Assembly: GCA_028023455.1 (NCBI GenBank)
Contig: JAQFVV010000055.1
Span: 5,796,030 to 5,860,029, forward strand
Length of the DNA stretch: 64,000 nucleotides
Reading direction: 5' to 3'
DNA from: Epiperipatus broadwayi
Taxonomy: Eukaryota; Onychophora; Udeonychophora; Euonychophora; Peripatidae
The translations under genes were made by a program, and so were the position numbers. How positions within the stretch are numbered: the stretch's first letter is position 1; each line of letters opens with the position of its first letter. The notes beneath the pieces were generated by a model. That model saw only the letters and a program-made list of their open reading frames with translations. It was not told the DNA's origin and made no database searches. Positions 10,269-21,152 of the stretch are shown one piece after another.

Positions 10269-10856
10269 TAATACTAAATCATCCATGCACTTTACTACTG
10301 TTACCCGATGCTTTATTTACCACTCTTTTACAGGTTCGATCGCCCAGCAATCTTCTTCAGAACTTTTATATCTCCTAACTTAATTAGGAGATTATCAAAA
10401 ATAATAAAAATGAATTAATTGTTTGTGAATATATATATACAGTCAGGAATGCACATGTATAATTTATATGTATATTGTATACTTTATTTTATAGTAACTG
10501 GATTATTTTATTTGAGTTTGATATTTATTTCAGTTTTATTATGTTTTGTTATATTTTATGTTTGTTTGTTTTTTTAAATTAATGTTATTGTTTACATTTT
10601 TATGATATTATTTATGTAGTTATGTATTTTGTATTGTTTATTATATCATAGTTTCTGAAGAAGATTGCAGGACAGTCAAAACGTAAGATTGTATATGTGT
10701 ATATGTGCAATAAAAGGTTTTGCTAAAAAGTGAGCAGTTGAAGTTAGGAAATATAAAAGTTCTGAAGAAGATTGCTGGGGCAATCGAAACTGTAAAAGAG
10801 GGTGGTAAATAAAGCATTGTGTAATAGTAGTAAAATGTATGGATGATTTAGTATTA
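10269..10856. mobile_element. TIR element with TA duplication, about 588 bases
   Basis: Ends TAATACTAAATC ... GATTTAGTATTA are flanked by TA on each side (10267-10268, 10857-10858). The arms (10269-10387 and about 10737-10856) are inverted copies that include the string AGCAATCTTCTTCAGAAC and its complement. A third related copy of that string is internal near 10650-10685. No transposase ORF. Confidence 0.72.
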
Positions 10857-11238
10857 TATGGTATACATTTGGCAATGCAGTAAGAAAAAGTAGTTATTAT
10901 ACTTCTTGAAGAGATTCTAACTGAATACTAGAAAGGATAGATTGAGCATTGATTCAGAAAGCTTAACCTTACGTCTGTTGTCCACCAATTGCATTAAACC
11001 ATACACAATGTTAATTCAAAAACTGGATTAGAAATAATATGGTAATTATAACTTAATCGGGCTTGGCCACTTGATGGTGTTGTTGGAAGTCAAAAACAAT
11101 ACAATACAATGTTCGGGGCCGCGTTATATTTTTAAATCGAATCGCTGTTTTTTTTTTTTTTTGGTTATTAATTTATTGATTGCTATAACTTTTTTTTTCA
11201 TGCCTTTTTATTAAAAAAGTATTTTAATTTTGTATTTA

Positions 11239-11434
11239 GTAAACGACAACCTTTTTTTTTTATTTTTAAATCGCTGTTTTTGGACAAAGCTGCTACTCTG
11301 CGATGTCTATTTAGCGATGTCTTTCGCTTAATTATTGGTAAACAACAACCTTTTTTTTATTTTTAAATCGCTGTTTTTGGACAAAGCTGCTACTCTGCGA
11401 TGTCTATTTAGCGATGTCTTTCGTTTAATTATTG
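11239..11434. repeat. Two-copy tandem repeat, 99-base unit
   Basis: Units at 11239-11337 and 11338-11434 are nearly identical, each running from GTAAACRACAACC through AAATCGCTGTTTTTGGACA to GCGATGTCTTTCG. Internal to the transposon at 11056-12220. Confidence 0.9.
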
Positions 11435-11462
11435 CTTTCTACATAACAAAACAACTGTGTAG

Positions 11463-11530
11463 TGTTAGGGTTAGATTTAGGGTTAGTTAGAGTTAATTTA
11501 GGGTTAGGTTTAGGGTTTTTTAGGGTTAGT
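11463..11530 (+). repeat. Degenerate telomere-like TTAGGG tract
   Basis: About 68 bases dense in TTAGGG and TTAG variants (TTAGGGTTAG, TTTAGGG, GGGTTAGGTTTAGGG). TTAGGG is the telomere repeat of most animals. Here it is imperfect and lies inside a TIR element, so it is an interstitial, element-borne tract rather than a chromosome end. Confidence 0.75.
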
Positions 11531-12229
11531 GTTCTGTTGTTTGTAATGCTAAAATAAAAGATATCAAAATCATAACAGTAGTCGGACAAAAGAAAGAAAT
11601 TCAAACTTTTTTAAACAACAACAAACACATATAAATGTCTTATTTACTTATTAAACATGTTTATAATATGTGCTTTCTATGAAATTTACAAAAAATCGTG
11701 TATATTTTTATTGGACAACAGAAATACTCGGCTTCTGTTTTCGGCAACTGCGGAAAAAGTTACGCGATCACTAGCTATTTTATGAACTACGTGGTATTTC
11801 ACATGAAAACGAGATTTCGCACGCAACTTGGTCGAATTCTGTTGATGTACCCTCGGCAAGCTTTTACACATTACATCTTCTCTAAATAAGGGTGTGGCCA
11901 TTTGGAAAATTACTATAAAGTCAGGTTTCTTAAATTCATTACAAATACAAAGATTGTGTAACGTATATTGTAAAAATTTGACTAATCAAAATACACACAC
12001 ATATATATCAAACTGTACACGAAAGATAAGTGTGTGGATTCACAGTAACTGTCGCGAAGCAGAAATAGGCCGTATTATTTCTAAGTTACGTCATCATCAA
12101 CGGCCTTCTAATGGCTAAGACAAACATTAGATGTTTTCTATAGCCATAAGTCAGGCCTTGTAAATGGCATTTGTTAGGTGTTTTGGCGAGCCAGAACGCC
12201 ATCAAGTGGCCAAGCCCGATTAGGTTATA

Positions 12230-12570
12230 AGTACCTAAAATATCTTCAGATTGATGAAACTTTTGAAATCGGTCAAATTTTGAGGAAAATTGAAGAATTT
12301 AATGATAGAAATGATAAGAAACTAGTAAGATAATACTGGTTAGGATTGTGCTAATTGTGGCAGGAATATTTATGCTAGAGAAAAGATTGTTATTGGAGAT
12401 TTTGATAAAAGAGCAAGCTATCCACCCAAGGAGATGTACCTGCCTACCGTTAGAATTCTAAAACATATAGTTACTGATCTGGATTCGGATGTATATATTA
12501 CTATAAGCAGGTTAGGTTGGGTTGAAAATCTTAGGGTGTTTTACATTTTCAGCTTAAAATTTGAATAATA
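12230..12570 (+). repeat. Dispersed repeat family D, copy 1
   Basis: Shares with 62690-62960, in the same order, GGCAGGAATATT, a TAGTTACTGATC core, and a TTTTCAGCTTAAA-like end. Begins next to the right end of the 11056-12220 transposon. Neither copy has a recognisable ORF, so this may be retroelement UTR. Confidence 0.5.
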
Positions 12571-13300
12571 AAAAAAGAGTAATTGCTGATTGAGTATTTG
12601 TGTTACGTCCAGATGTTACACGAATTGTATTTATACGCAAAGATACTAATGCTTGCCTAATTGCCATATTTCTAGATTTTTGATCAGTCACGTTTTTTTT
12701 TGGTATTATAAATAAACCATGCCTCCTTTATGTTTCACTTTCATGCTCTTTGTGGACAAAAAAATTGCACCGCATTTTTTGTCATAGGTATATGAAACTG
12801 GCAGCTGCAATGGATTGCTCTTTGATGCCTTATTTGGTCTATATGTTAATTTAATCTTGACATATTGGCTTTCATCTCGCCTTAGTAAACAGACCTTCAC
12901 AATGAATGATTAAACGCGATAGAATACATGATTTGGAGTTTATTTGAAAACTTAATCTTGTACTTTGTATTATTAATTATCCTGTATGTTTAATTCATAT
13001 GATGACTACCATAAAAACTTAAATCTAATTTACATATTCGTTGATTTTAATCTATACATCTATGGCATTTTTTTCTGAACATAAGTTGGAGGATCAATAG
13101 TTCTTGAGTATGGGTTCACCAGCATAATGGGTATTACTTTCTTCTATATGCACATAGTCATTGTTTATGGGTGTGGTGTGTATGTATGTAAATATATATT
13201 TTATTTAAATGTTTTCACAGTTATATGATGTAAATAAAATAGTTTTGGAGATAAACCAGGTGTTAGTATTGATTAATTCCTAATGTTTCCATGAAATAGC
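12571..13300. other. Unassigned AT-rich intron sequence
   Basis: No motif recognised. The minus-strand open frame at 12706-12900 (start ATG near 12898) shows no family features. Confidence 0.3.
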
Positions 13301-14400
13301 ATCGACCATTGTCAAGGTTTATTTTTCAAAGAAGAAACCATCGGACCACAAATAGTAATGAGATTAAGTGTGAGATAAAAAATGAGATTTAATGTGAAGT
13401 AGTTGATATGAGGATTAACAAAATGTTTATTTTCTTTATTTCCATCATTAATTGATTTCAAGTTTGTATTAGAAGAAATAAATACAATAAGTGGTCTCCA
13501 TAAGACTGGAATATGTTGCACTTCATCAGCTCTATTTAAACCATTTGGTCTTCTTAATATTACAATTGACTCCCTCATGGTTCCCAAATCTTACTTTCAC
13601 CAAATTAGCAATTATTTTAGTATTATCAAAATCAGGTTTGTGACCAATTGCTAAAAAATGCGAAGTAAAAGCTGTTGTATTTAACTTCTGATTAAAGTCA
13701 ATTTTTATGTTCATTAATTCTGACAATAATTATCTATTAGAGTGATCTACATAGCTTTTTGATAACTGTAAACATGGAATTTCATAAACCCCCTAGTATT
13801 CCGAAAGTACTCTATTTTTAGGTTTATGGAAAAAAATCTCAATTTTTTTTTGCTAGTGGAAAAAGTAGTCTTTATGTTAAAATTAGAGAATGTTCTACTG
13901 GTTTTATCAGTAACTCCTTTAATATAATATAAAACCACTCTATAATTAGTTGAATTATCAGTTTTATTTTCTTTCTTCATTTTAGTATCACCACTATGTA
14001 ATGCCTTATATATGATGTTTTTCTTGTAAGCATTAGGAAGTAGAATATATTTTGTTAGTTCTATTTCTTGAGTGAGACAATCTTTATTTGACAAACTATA
14101 AGCTCTCATCAAAAGATTTTTTGCTACAGAAAATATGTTTGCACAGGATGATGATGAGAGTTAAAATTAAGATATCTGTTTGTATGGGTGGATTTTCTAT
14201 AAACTGAGATTGATGATGAGTTCTTGCAACCAACACATCTAAAAAAGAAAGTGATTTTCTATTTTCAACTTCTACAGTAAACTTAATATTAGGAAGCCAA
14301 GCATTAAGAAAAACAAGAAAAGAGTTCAAAGCATCAATACCATGAGGCCATATAACAAATGTATCATCCACGTATCTGAACCAAATAGAAGGTTTTTTAG
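13300..14400 (-). pseudogene. Penelope-like element, RT end to endonuclease side
   Basis: Minus-strand reading across at least two frames gives, in order, WFRYVDDTFVIWPHG (the catalytic YVDD of reverse transcriptase), KSLSFLDVLVAR, a THHQSQF segment, YIKGVTDKTSR, FSTSKKK, a GHKPDFDNTKI block and VLWRPLI. This order is characteristic of Penelope-like elements, where RT is followed by a linker and a GIY-YIG type endonuclease region. The N-terminal part of RT is missing and frames are broken, so it is a dead 5'-truncated copy. Its upstream edge at about 14400 abuts an oppositely oriented copy. Confidence 0.82.
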
Positions 14401-15195
14401 ATATCTTAATTTTAATTCTCATCATCATCCTGCACACATATTTTCTGTAGCAAAAAATATTTTGACTAGAGCTTGTAGTTTGTCAGATAGGGATCATCTT
14501 GTTCAAGAAATAGTAACTAACAAAAAATATTCTACTTTCTAATGATTACAGTAAAAGCATCATATATATGGTGTTACTTAGCACTGATATTAAAAAGAAA
14601 AAGAGAATAAAATTGATAATTATAATTAGTTATAGAGTGGTTTTATCTTATATTAAAGGAGTCATTGATAAAATCAGTAGAAGACTATCTAATTTTAATA
14701 TCAAGACTGCTTTTTCAACTAGCAAAAATAAAATTGGTGATTTTTTCCATAAACCTAAAGATGGAGTACTTTTGGAATACTAGGGGGGTTATTAAATTCA
14801 ATATTTATATTTCTCAAAAAACTATGTAGTTCAGTCTAACAGATGAATGTCAGAATTAACAAACATAAAAATGCCTTTAATCAGAAGTTAAATATATCAG
14901 CTTTTGCTTCAAATTTTTTAGAAATTGGTCGCAAACCACATTTTGATAATACTAAAATACTTGCTAATTTGAAAAAGTAGGATTGGAGAACCATAAGGGA
15001 GTAAATAGAAATATTAAAAAGACCCGCTGATGAAGCGCAACATATTCCGGCCTTATGGAGACCACTTATTTTATCTCTTTTAATATAAATTTGAAATCAA
15101 TTAATGGTGAAACTGAAGAAAATAAATATTTTGTTAATCCAAATATCAACTACTTCATGCTTAATCTCATTCTTTACCTCACCCCCAATTTCATT
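14397..15195 (+). pseudogene. Penelope-like element, inverted partner copy
   Basis: Plus strand, starting with the RT-distal segment (SHHHPAHIF, ILTRACSLSDRDHLVQEI), then YIKGVIDKISRRLSNFNIKT, FSTSKNK, KPHFDNTKILANL, EILKRPADEAQHIPALWRPL. It aligns with the downstream two-thirds of the minus-strand copy, with which it shares GATATCTTAATTTTAA at the junction near 14400. Frames are broken by several indels. The 3' part is cut by a SINE at about 15196. Confidence 0.8.
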
Positions 15196-15290
15196 ACTAT
15201 TTTTTTTAAGTGTCATAGCATCGGCCGGGATGCGAACCCGCAACCTGGGCAACTGCCTGCAAATGCAAGGCAGTCGCGCTGACCTCAGAT
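15196..15290 (-). mobile_element. tRNA-derived SINE (SINE-V), minus strand
   Basis: The poly-T run on the plus strand is the SINE A-tail. Next to it is the complement of the tail GATGCTATGACAC, then a B-box-like GGTTCGCATCCCGGCC and an anticodon-arm-like hairpin. It is related to three other copies (42721-42830, 45157-45250, 57453-57550). It interrupts the 3' part of the plus-strand Penelope fragment, so it inserted later. Confidence 0.72.
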
Positions 15291-15299
15291 CTGTTTTTC

Positions 15300-17046
15300 T
15301 TTAAAAAGTTAACCATGACAGTGGTGGGTGCTATTTTGTCGAAATATTGGAAATTAATCAATACTAAGGCACGGTTTAACCCAAAAACTGCTTTATATAT
15401 ATACACAACAATTTTCATGCTATGCACTATTCATTCTATGTGAATTGAGTAAATGTAAAATGCCCAAAAAATGTTCGTAGCTTCATGCATCCCAATACTC
15501 AGGAAAAAATAGGCAGAATAATTTTTAAATTTAGGACCGTTATTTGTCATGTGAGAGTGATGATAGTCTAATTAGAAATAGCATTAAGCACTATATATAT
15601 TAAAATTAGTTAAACAAAAATATATGTTAACAATCCTTTTACAATCACACCAACAAAGCTAGATAGTCAATCTTGGAAAAAAATCCCAGTGCACTCCTCT
15701 GCAAATGTAGTTTCTACTAAGCTTCCCTGGAAAAAATAACTGTGAGGCTATCAAAATTGCAGTCAGTCTTGGGCTCCATGCATAGTCACAATAGAAATCA
15801 GCATCTCCACCGGGGCCAGTCTATGATTGATCTTTCTTTGCATAAATGTTTTCCTGCTTGTCCTTTCACATTAATAAATCCATAAAAAAAAAAACATGTG
15901 AAATCTTTTATATGCATGAAAATATTTATGTCCTACACTATACCTTCGTACTAAAAATACATGAACATTTGAAAATTTAAAAAAATATTGATGTATATTG
16001 TGTGTACACAATACGCAAATATAGATAGAGAGTTTTATTAAGTTGTGGCCCCATTTAAACATTTTTCACTTCATTCCCATAGGAATTTTGCATCCGTTTG
16101 TTATGAATTATCATGGTATTTTGTCTAGAACCAGATAAACTTATGAGTGAGGATCTCTGGTGGTATTATTACCATGGCTTTGTTTATTTATAAGATAATA
16201 TTAAGAAAATCTAGTCATAGCGTTGACTAAAATTTGCTTTACTTGTTCCTATATTACTCTTTATTCAATTTTTTTTAGATATTATAATGTGTTTTTTTTT
16301 TTAAAAAAAAAGAGTGACAACGTAATTGTTGCTTGGTCATTGACAGTTTCTTTGTAACCTCTCACATGTGCAAAAACTGAATGATGGAAAGATTTTGATG
16401 GGAAAAAATAGTCTTAAATTGTAGAGTTTGGAGAAAATTCGTGCATTCACTTTTTATAACAAAAGTTAAAAATGAAGATCTCTCAAATTGAATTTAAGTT
16501 AGAGCATTATCTAAAATCTAATTGGGAAGCTATTTTGACTTTGTTGTATGATGTCATATTCTCTGGAAAAGCATGTTAGGATTGTTTGATAGGATGAAAG
16601 AAAGTATTAATTAAAAGAAGAGGATCAAGCTATTAGATTGCTTGGATTAGGCTGACTGATCAATTTTTTGATGGCCTGCAATGACTGAGTGGATAAAAAA
16701 AACAATAATTTTAAAATTTCGAATTTTTGTGTTGTTGTCGTTATTATCAGTGCATTCGTTATCTATTGCAACCATTTACTGTAGCAAAAAACTAGATGGG
16801 CAAGAATATTCAAGTGTTTGGTATCTCTAGCCCACCTGATGAGTAAAGGTTGTTAGTGAAATGCATGCACAGTGAGAGAAAATGGTTAGACTTTTTGCAC
16901 TGGTGAATAATTATATGGTAGATTGAGATCGGATGGATGGATAAAAATAAAACTTGAAATGAGTTTAAATTATTTCAATGTATATTTCCTATGCATGTCT
17001 GACTAACATTCATACATATTTTTATGTACTTTTTTTTTTTTTTAAG
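15300..17046. other. 3' portion of HDAC8 last intron, no repeat recognised
   Basis: AT-rich sequence with homopolymer runs (about 16262-16310) and no recognised repeat or coding segment. It ends in a long T tract (17027-17043) that serves as the polypyrimidine tract of the terminal HDAC8 exon. Confidence 0.4.
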
Positions 17047-17160
17047 TATTTTATTCAATACGGGCCTGACTATCAGTTAGAAATTCCGGCCGGTTTACGA
17101 CCTAATGAAAATGATCCCCAGTTTGTAGAAAAAATCTTGCAAGAGGTTTTAAGTAAGTAG
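17047..17160 (+). CDS. HDAC8: HDAC8 terminal coding exon with stop
   Basis: After a T-rich tract and the acceptor TTTAAG the frame reads YFIQYGPDYQLEIPAG, LRPNENDPQFVEKILQEVLSK, stop (TAG 17158-17160); 37 codons. This matches the HDAC8 C-terminus by eye: the YGPDY-x-LEI block, an RP-x-x-N-x-P spacer and the final helix. The human protein has the same architecture and similar length here. Phase 0 at the acceptor joins cleanly to the exon ending at 3643, giving ...IPEHE-YFIQYGPDY.... The C-terminus is a few residues shorter than in human. The annotated start at an upstream ATG (16978) would be intronic and is not used. Confidence 0.92.
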   Translation, partial: YFIQYGPDYQLEIPAGLRPNENDPQFVEKILQEVLSK

Positions 17161-18055
17161 AATCTGAAAATGTTTTTAAAATTATTTATTAATCTTATAT
17201 ATTATTTGAGTTAACGTAATATATCTCAAAGAACTAAAGCAAATTTTTGAAGGCAGAATAATAGTCACATGACATAATTGCAGATCAAATATTGTATAAT
17301 TAGATGGCTAATATGCAAGCAAAAGTTTACATTGCAAACAAAATCATGTTATTAAGCACTTCTGGCCAAATATACTCCAAAGCTTGGAAACTGAAACATA
17401 TTTTAATGATCAAAATAAGAGTCATAGATCACATGACCCAATTCTCTTAAGATTGTAAGATATAAACAATGATGTATTACATACTTTTTATTCAATTTTT
17501 TTCTTCTAAAGACCAAAGGGGTTAAACTACCTTTTGTGTCTTCATGACTAAATTTACCAGTAATACTTTCTATTTTAATCCTTTTTCAAGTTCACTAAAA
17601 TCTTACATGATAATTTTAAAATGTCATGGCGGTGTTTTAATCACATAATAACATTTCAATGGCAGTTTGCTCTCCCTTACTATTTTCTTAACACAATTTA
17701 TTCTAGTATTTCTTTTAATTTAAAATTGGGTCATAATTTAATTCTGCCTATTATGATTATAAATATATAAAAAAGATTATTTACATATTTTGTTTTCTTT
17801 CAAGAAAATTTCAATTGATATTTCAGTCAAGAACTATTAGACAATTGAGAAGAAAGACTACAATGTTTCTTGGTCTTAAACTCAGAGGTATGTTGTCTGG
17901 TGCATGCTGGCGAATAACCCATCTGCACTTGTTTATCATATGAATTATCACTTAATTCTCAAAGGTTTATCACTTTTCTTGCACTATTTGTATTTTATAT
18001 ATAAACATTTTGAATGCTTAGAACAGAAAAACTAAATCTCTATTGTACCGGTCAA
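17161..18055 (+). other. HDAC8: HDAC8 3' UTR and downstream flank
   Basis: AT-rich sequence after the stop. I see no canonical AATAAA close to the stop; an AATAAA occurs at about 18569-18574, which would imply a 1.4 kb 3' UTR if used. Otherwise nothing recognised. Confidence 0.4.
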
Positions 18056-18059
18056 AACA

Positions 18060-18275
18060 TGTTTATCCATCTAACATGAGCTGGAACTCACAAATTGTAT
18101 TTCAAACCCAGTCAAGCCCGAGATTTAGGTCAGCAACCAACCTGAATTCGAATCCATTCCCTAAGCCCCAGATCAAACACCTAATGGATAACATAACAAT
18201 GATGGCACATGAGAATTAATTCTTAAGTCCGGCCCCCTAGCAGAGCGGAGAAGACAATGAGACTCATGGACTTAA
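18060..18275 (+). repeat. tRNA-like SINE remnants in tandem order
   Basis: A B-box-like GAATTCGAATCC near 18148 is followed about 70 bases later by an A-box-like CCTAGCAGAGCGGAGAAG and CATGGACTTAAA (18222-18273). The same order (B-box block, body, then a TTAGCACAGCGGTAGAG head and CATGGACT) occurs at 48.1-48.3 kb. This suggests two head-to-tail SINE pieces, the second truncated. Confidence 0.42.
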
Positions 18276-19014
18276 ATATATATATTAACAAATTTAAATA
18301 CTAGAGACATTCCCATGATAAAATCTAATATATTAAATTAATAGGGGGCTTTACTAATGAATAGCTATGCTCAATTAATGAATTGGATTGATTTAATAAT
18401 GAGACAGAAACTGATATATGATGAATTGGTAATATATTTATTGATAATTGCATATAAATTTTGACATAAACCCATTATTTAGTGTAGGAAAATGCACGCA
18501 GGCATTTTCATTTTTACTAAGCAACATTACTCTAGGCAATTGTACAAAAATCATTAATACTTTGGTAAAATAAATTTGTGGCTATTATTTAATGAAGCTA
18601 AATATTATGCTATATAACAAATCACTACATTACACTTATTAGTTATGCCATTTCATAATCAATTCGAGTGTCTATTGTACATGTAATCAAACCAATCTGG
18701 AGTGAAATTTAATAATACATCCCATTGTGACAAATTTATATATTTAATGTGGGCGTATAAAGCATTCCAGATAGCTTTAGATCGAACGGGTTTTCAAGAA
18801 TGCTTCGGCTCATTGCCAAAGACTGCATATTGGGGGTAGAGTAGGCTATAAAGATTTTACTAATGCACTCCGCACAGGTAAATACAATAATAAAGTTCCT
18901 CTGCAGATGGATGAATAGATTTTAGGGTTTTCGTGACCAACACCAGTTTACCCAATGACCGATCGTCATGCTGCTAAAAGAGAACCTTGATTTGGTTCAT
19001 AAGAGGCAGGGAGC
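18276..19014. other. Unassigned sequence
   Basis: AT-rich with a slightly GC-richer patch at 18770-19000 that has no recognised coding frame. Confidence 0.3.
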
Positions 19015-19105
19015 TTATGTGCTAATCTGGCCCTTAGCTCAGTCTTAGCTACTGCACTACCCTAAGAGAGGAAGATGGGCTGGATTCACCGTGGCTCCAT
19101 CTTAA
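19015..19105 (+). repeat. tRNA-like SINE fragment
   Basis: Contains an A-box-like TTAGCTCAGTCTTAGC followed about 40 bases later by a degenerate B-box-like GGATTCACC. Spacing is tRNA-like, but no cloverleaf can be closed. Low confidence. Confidence 0.3.
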
Positions 19106-19890
19106 CATATATCAAAACAGCAAAACGATAAAATATTGATAAATTTCACATCTTCCAAGCCGAAGTATGTTATAAATTTAATACCATACCACATGTGAAC
19201 ACTAGTTCATCAGCTTGATCAAAAGAGCCAACTCTTCTGTAGCATGAGAAATATGTATATGCTACTGACGGGAACATATATATATAAACTTTATCCCGTT
19301 CAATCTCTTCAGTTATCTATATTTAATAGACTCTTAAGGGGGAAAGTATATTTAAGGGACTTACAAATACTTTAATAAGAAAAATATACTTATGATTACA
19401 CTACAGGCTAGTTTAATTTTTAGTAACATGATAATTAAAGGCTGCAAATTTTGAGTTATAAGCCACATGTTATATTTACATTAACTAATAAATGACAAAA
19501 CAACGAGCATAAAAGGATCACCATTATTTATAATATAAGGTTTGGAAACAGCACGCAAAAATGACGCTATAATAAATAATAATATGAAGATTTTGAATAA
19601 TATCTTCCAAAAAACATATTTTGTAACTAAATGCACACCATTTCGAAACATAGACTTAATTAATAATAATTAAAATAAGCAAAAGAGAAATGAATATAAC
19701 CGCAGTGATTAAGTTATATAGCAAAACATTATAGCAAAAGTACGTCATTTATAGTATTCAAATATTACTTGTAAAACAATTAAGATAGCGTTTACATTAA
19801 TATAGTTAGCTAACCTGTATTTTAAAGAAATAATGATCATTTTGGATTTTACACAGAGCTCTGCAATTTTAATTGATATTAAAACAATCC
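19106..19890. other. Unassigned AT-rich sequence
   Basis: No recognised repeat or gene. Confidence 0.3.
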
Positions 19891-19892
19891 TC

Positions 19893-20067
19893 ATATAGCT
19901 GGACTGGAGATACTCGAGTTGGAATGAAGGTGAATTTTTTTAGCAGCTTATAGTATCTTCTATTTAGTTGGGAGATGATTTAAGATGGTATTCCTATAGC
20001 TGGACTGGGGTACTTGAACTGGAACGAAGGTGAGTTCTTTTTAGCGGCTTATGGCATCTTCTATTTG
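19893..20067 (+). repeat. Two-copy tandem duplication, about 102-base spacing
   Basis: Two diverged copies begin ATAGCTGGACTGG (about 19895 and 19997), each including a GAAGGTGARTT core and ending with CATCTTCTATTT or TATCTTCTATTT. Differences are spread evenly, so the duplication is not very recent. Confidence 0.75.
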
Positions 20068-20855
20068 TTATAATCAGCTTGTTATGGCTACATTGGTTGT
20101 TGCTTCGACTTTGGGTGGAACAAACTTTGACGTTCCATCATGGGAAAGGCAGCAAATTCTTGCCTTTCTATAGTAATAGCTCTTTAAAGAATAATGGAAT
20201 CCTTTCCCGCTTAAAATATAACCTATTTATACATTTCCACCTACCAAGCCTTAACACCTTTTGGAATTTTGTTTGCCTCAGGACCAATTGACTTTTAATT
20301 AAACAAAATCATATAATCTGATTTTCTACTGATAATGTCTCTGAGGTGTTATATTTTATTTACTTTTAAAAAAATTTACTTAAATATATAAATTATATAA
20401 TTTTGATTCTGATTTCATTAATTAAATTCTTTTTTAGGTGTTATAAATTTTTGAGGCCTAGCAGATAGTAACGGTATTCTGATTTAATGATAAAGTTTTT
20501 TGTTGCAAACAAATTCAATCAGTAAACTAGATTTTACTTTTACCCAATACAGGTGCGGTCACTAATTGATTTCTTATTTACAACAAAATTCTCAATTTTA
20601 GTTATAACCCAATGACTTATTTCAAACTTGACATATATAACCTTTTTAATCATATTTTTTTCCCCTACATTATTTGTTTTTAAAAAAAGCAAATTTGACA
20701 GATCTAAAAAAAAAACTTTAGTTTCAGTTATACCTATAAAACATTAAATCAGAAAACCGTAAACATATTTTAAAGAAAACATTTTATACTATTTTTATTT
20801 AATCTTAAATATATATATACAAATCATTAATATTATCGTTCGATGGTTTAAATTA
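20068..20855. other. Unassigned AT-rich sequence
   Basis: No recognised feature. The open frame at 20079-20291 has no identifiable motif. Confidence 0.3.
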
Positions 20856-20857
20856 TC

Positions 20858-21010
20858 CATCCACATACGAATATAATAGCGAATATAATTAAGAATTGAC
20901 TGATAAATGAATAAAATATTTTATAATAATTATTAGGATTCCTACGCTATAATTTTATCAACCTATCTAATTATAGCGTACTTTCGTATGTAAATGGATG
21001 ATGCCATTCA
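20858..21010. repeat. Short imperfect inverted repeat (MITE-like)
   Basis: The left end ATCCATCCACATACGA pairs with the right end TCGTATGTAAATGGATGAT; internally AATATAATAGCG pairs loosely with CGCTATAATT-like sequence. No clear target-site duplication was seen. Confidence 0.5.
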
Positions 21011-21152
21011 AGCAGCCATGATAGCAAATTTTACCGCTCGACTTATCTATAACATTTTGACATTTAAAATAGGTTCAAAACCAGTTCAGATGGGCAGATC
21101 ATTAGGTTAATAGTGAAACAGAAAGTGGGCTGGGAGGTTTCCGTTTCACTAT

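Larger units (their letters stand above)
11056..12220. mobile_element. Non-autonomous DNA transposon with long TIRs, 1165 bases
   Basis: The left end ATCGGGCTTGGCCACTTGATG and the right-end complement match for about 26 bases with one difference, and TA flanks both ends (11054-11055, 12221-12222). Inside are a 99-base tandem duplication and a telomere-like tract. Short open frames at 11698-11889 and 11894-12118 show no transposase motif; they may be remnants or chance. The superfamily is uncertain; TA duplication suggests Tc1/mariner or similar. Confidence 0.82.
3644..17046 (+). other. HDAC8: HDAC8 last intron (13.4 kb), repeat-filled
   Basis: Defined by the GTAATT donor after the penultimate exon and the long T tract plus AAG acceptor before the terminal exon; both exons are in phase 0. 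It holds most of the transposable-element fragments listed between these positions. A 13 kb intron between two small coding exons implies a large, repeat-expanded genome. Confidence 0.88.

Noticed and set aside
11463-11530. Chromosome end or fusion point
   Set aside because: The TTAGGG tract is short, degenerate and enclosed within a TIR element with TA flanks.
15020-15050. Hammerhead core near CTGATGAAGCGC
   Set aside because: The CTGATGA here is inside the Penelope coding remnant (the ADEAQHIPALW segment) and no GAAA or stem follows.
16978-17046. Start of a 60-residue protein at ATG 16978
   Set aside because: The first 23 codons lie in intron and polypyrimidine tract; homology to HDAC8 begins exactly after the AAG acceptor at 17047.
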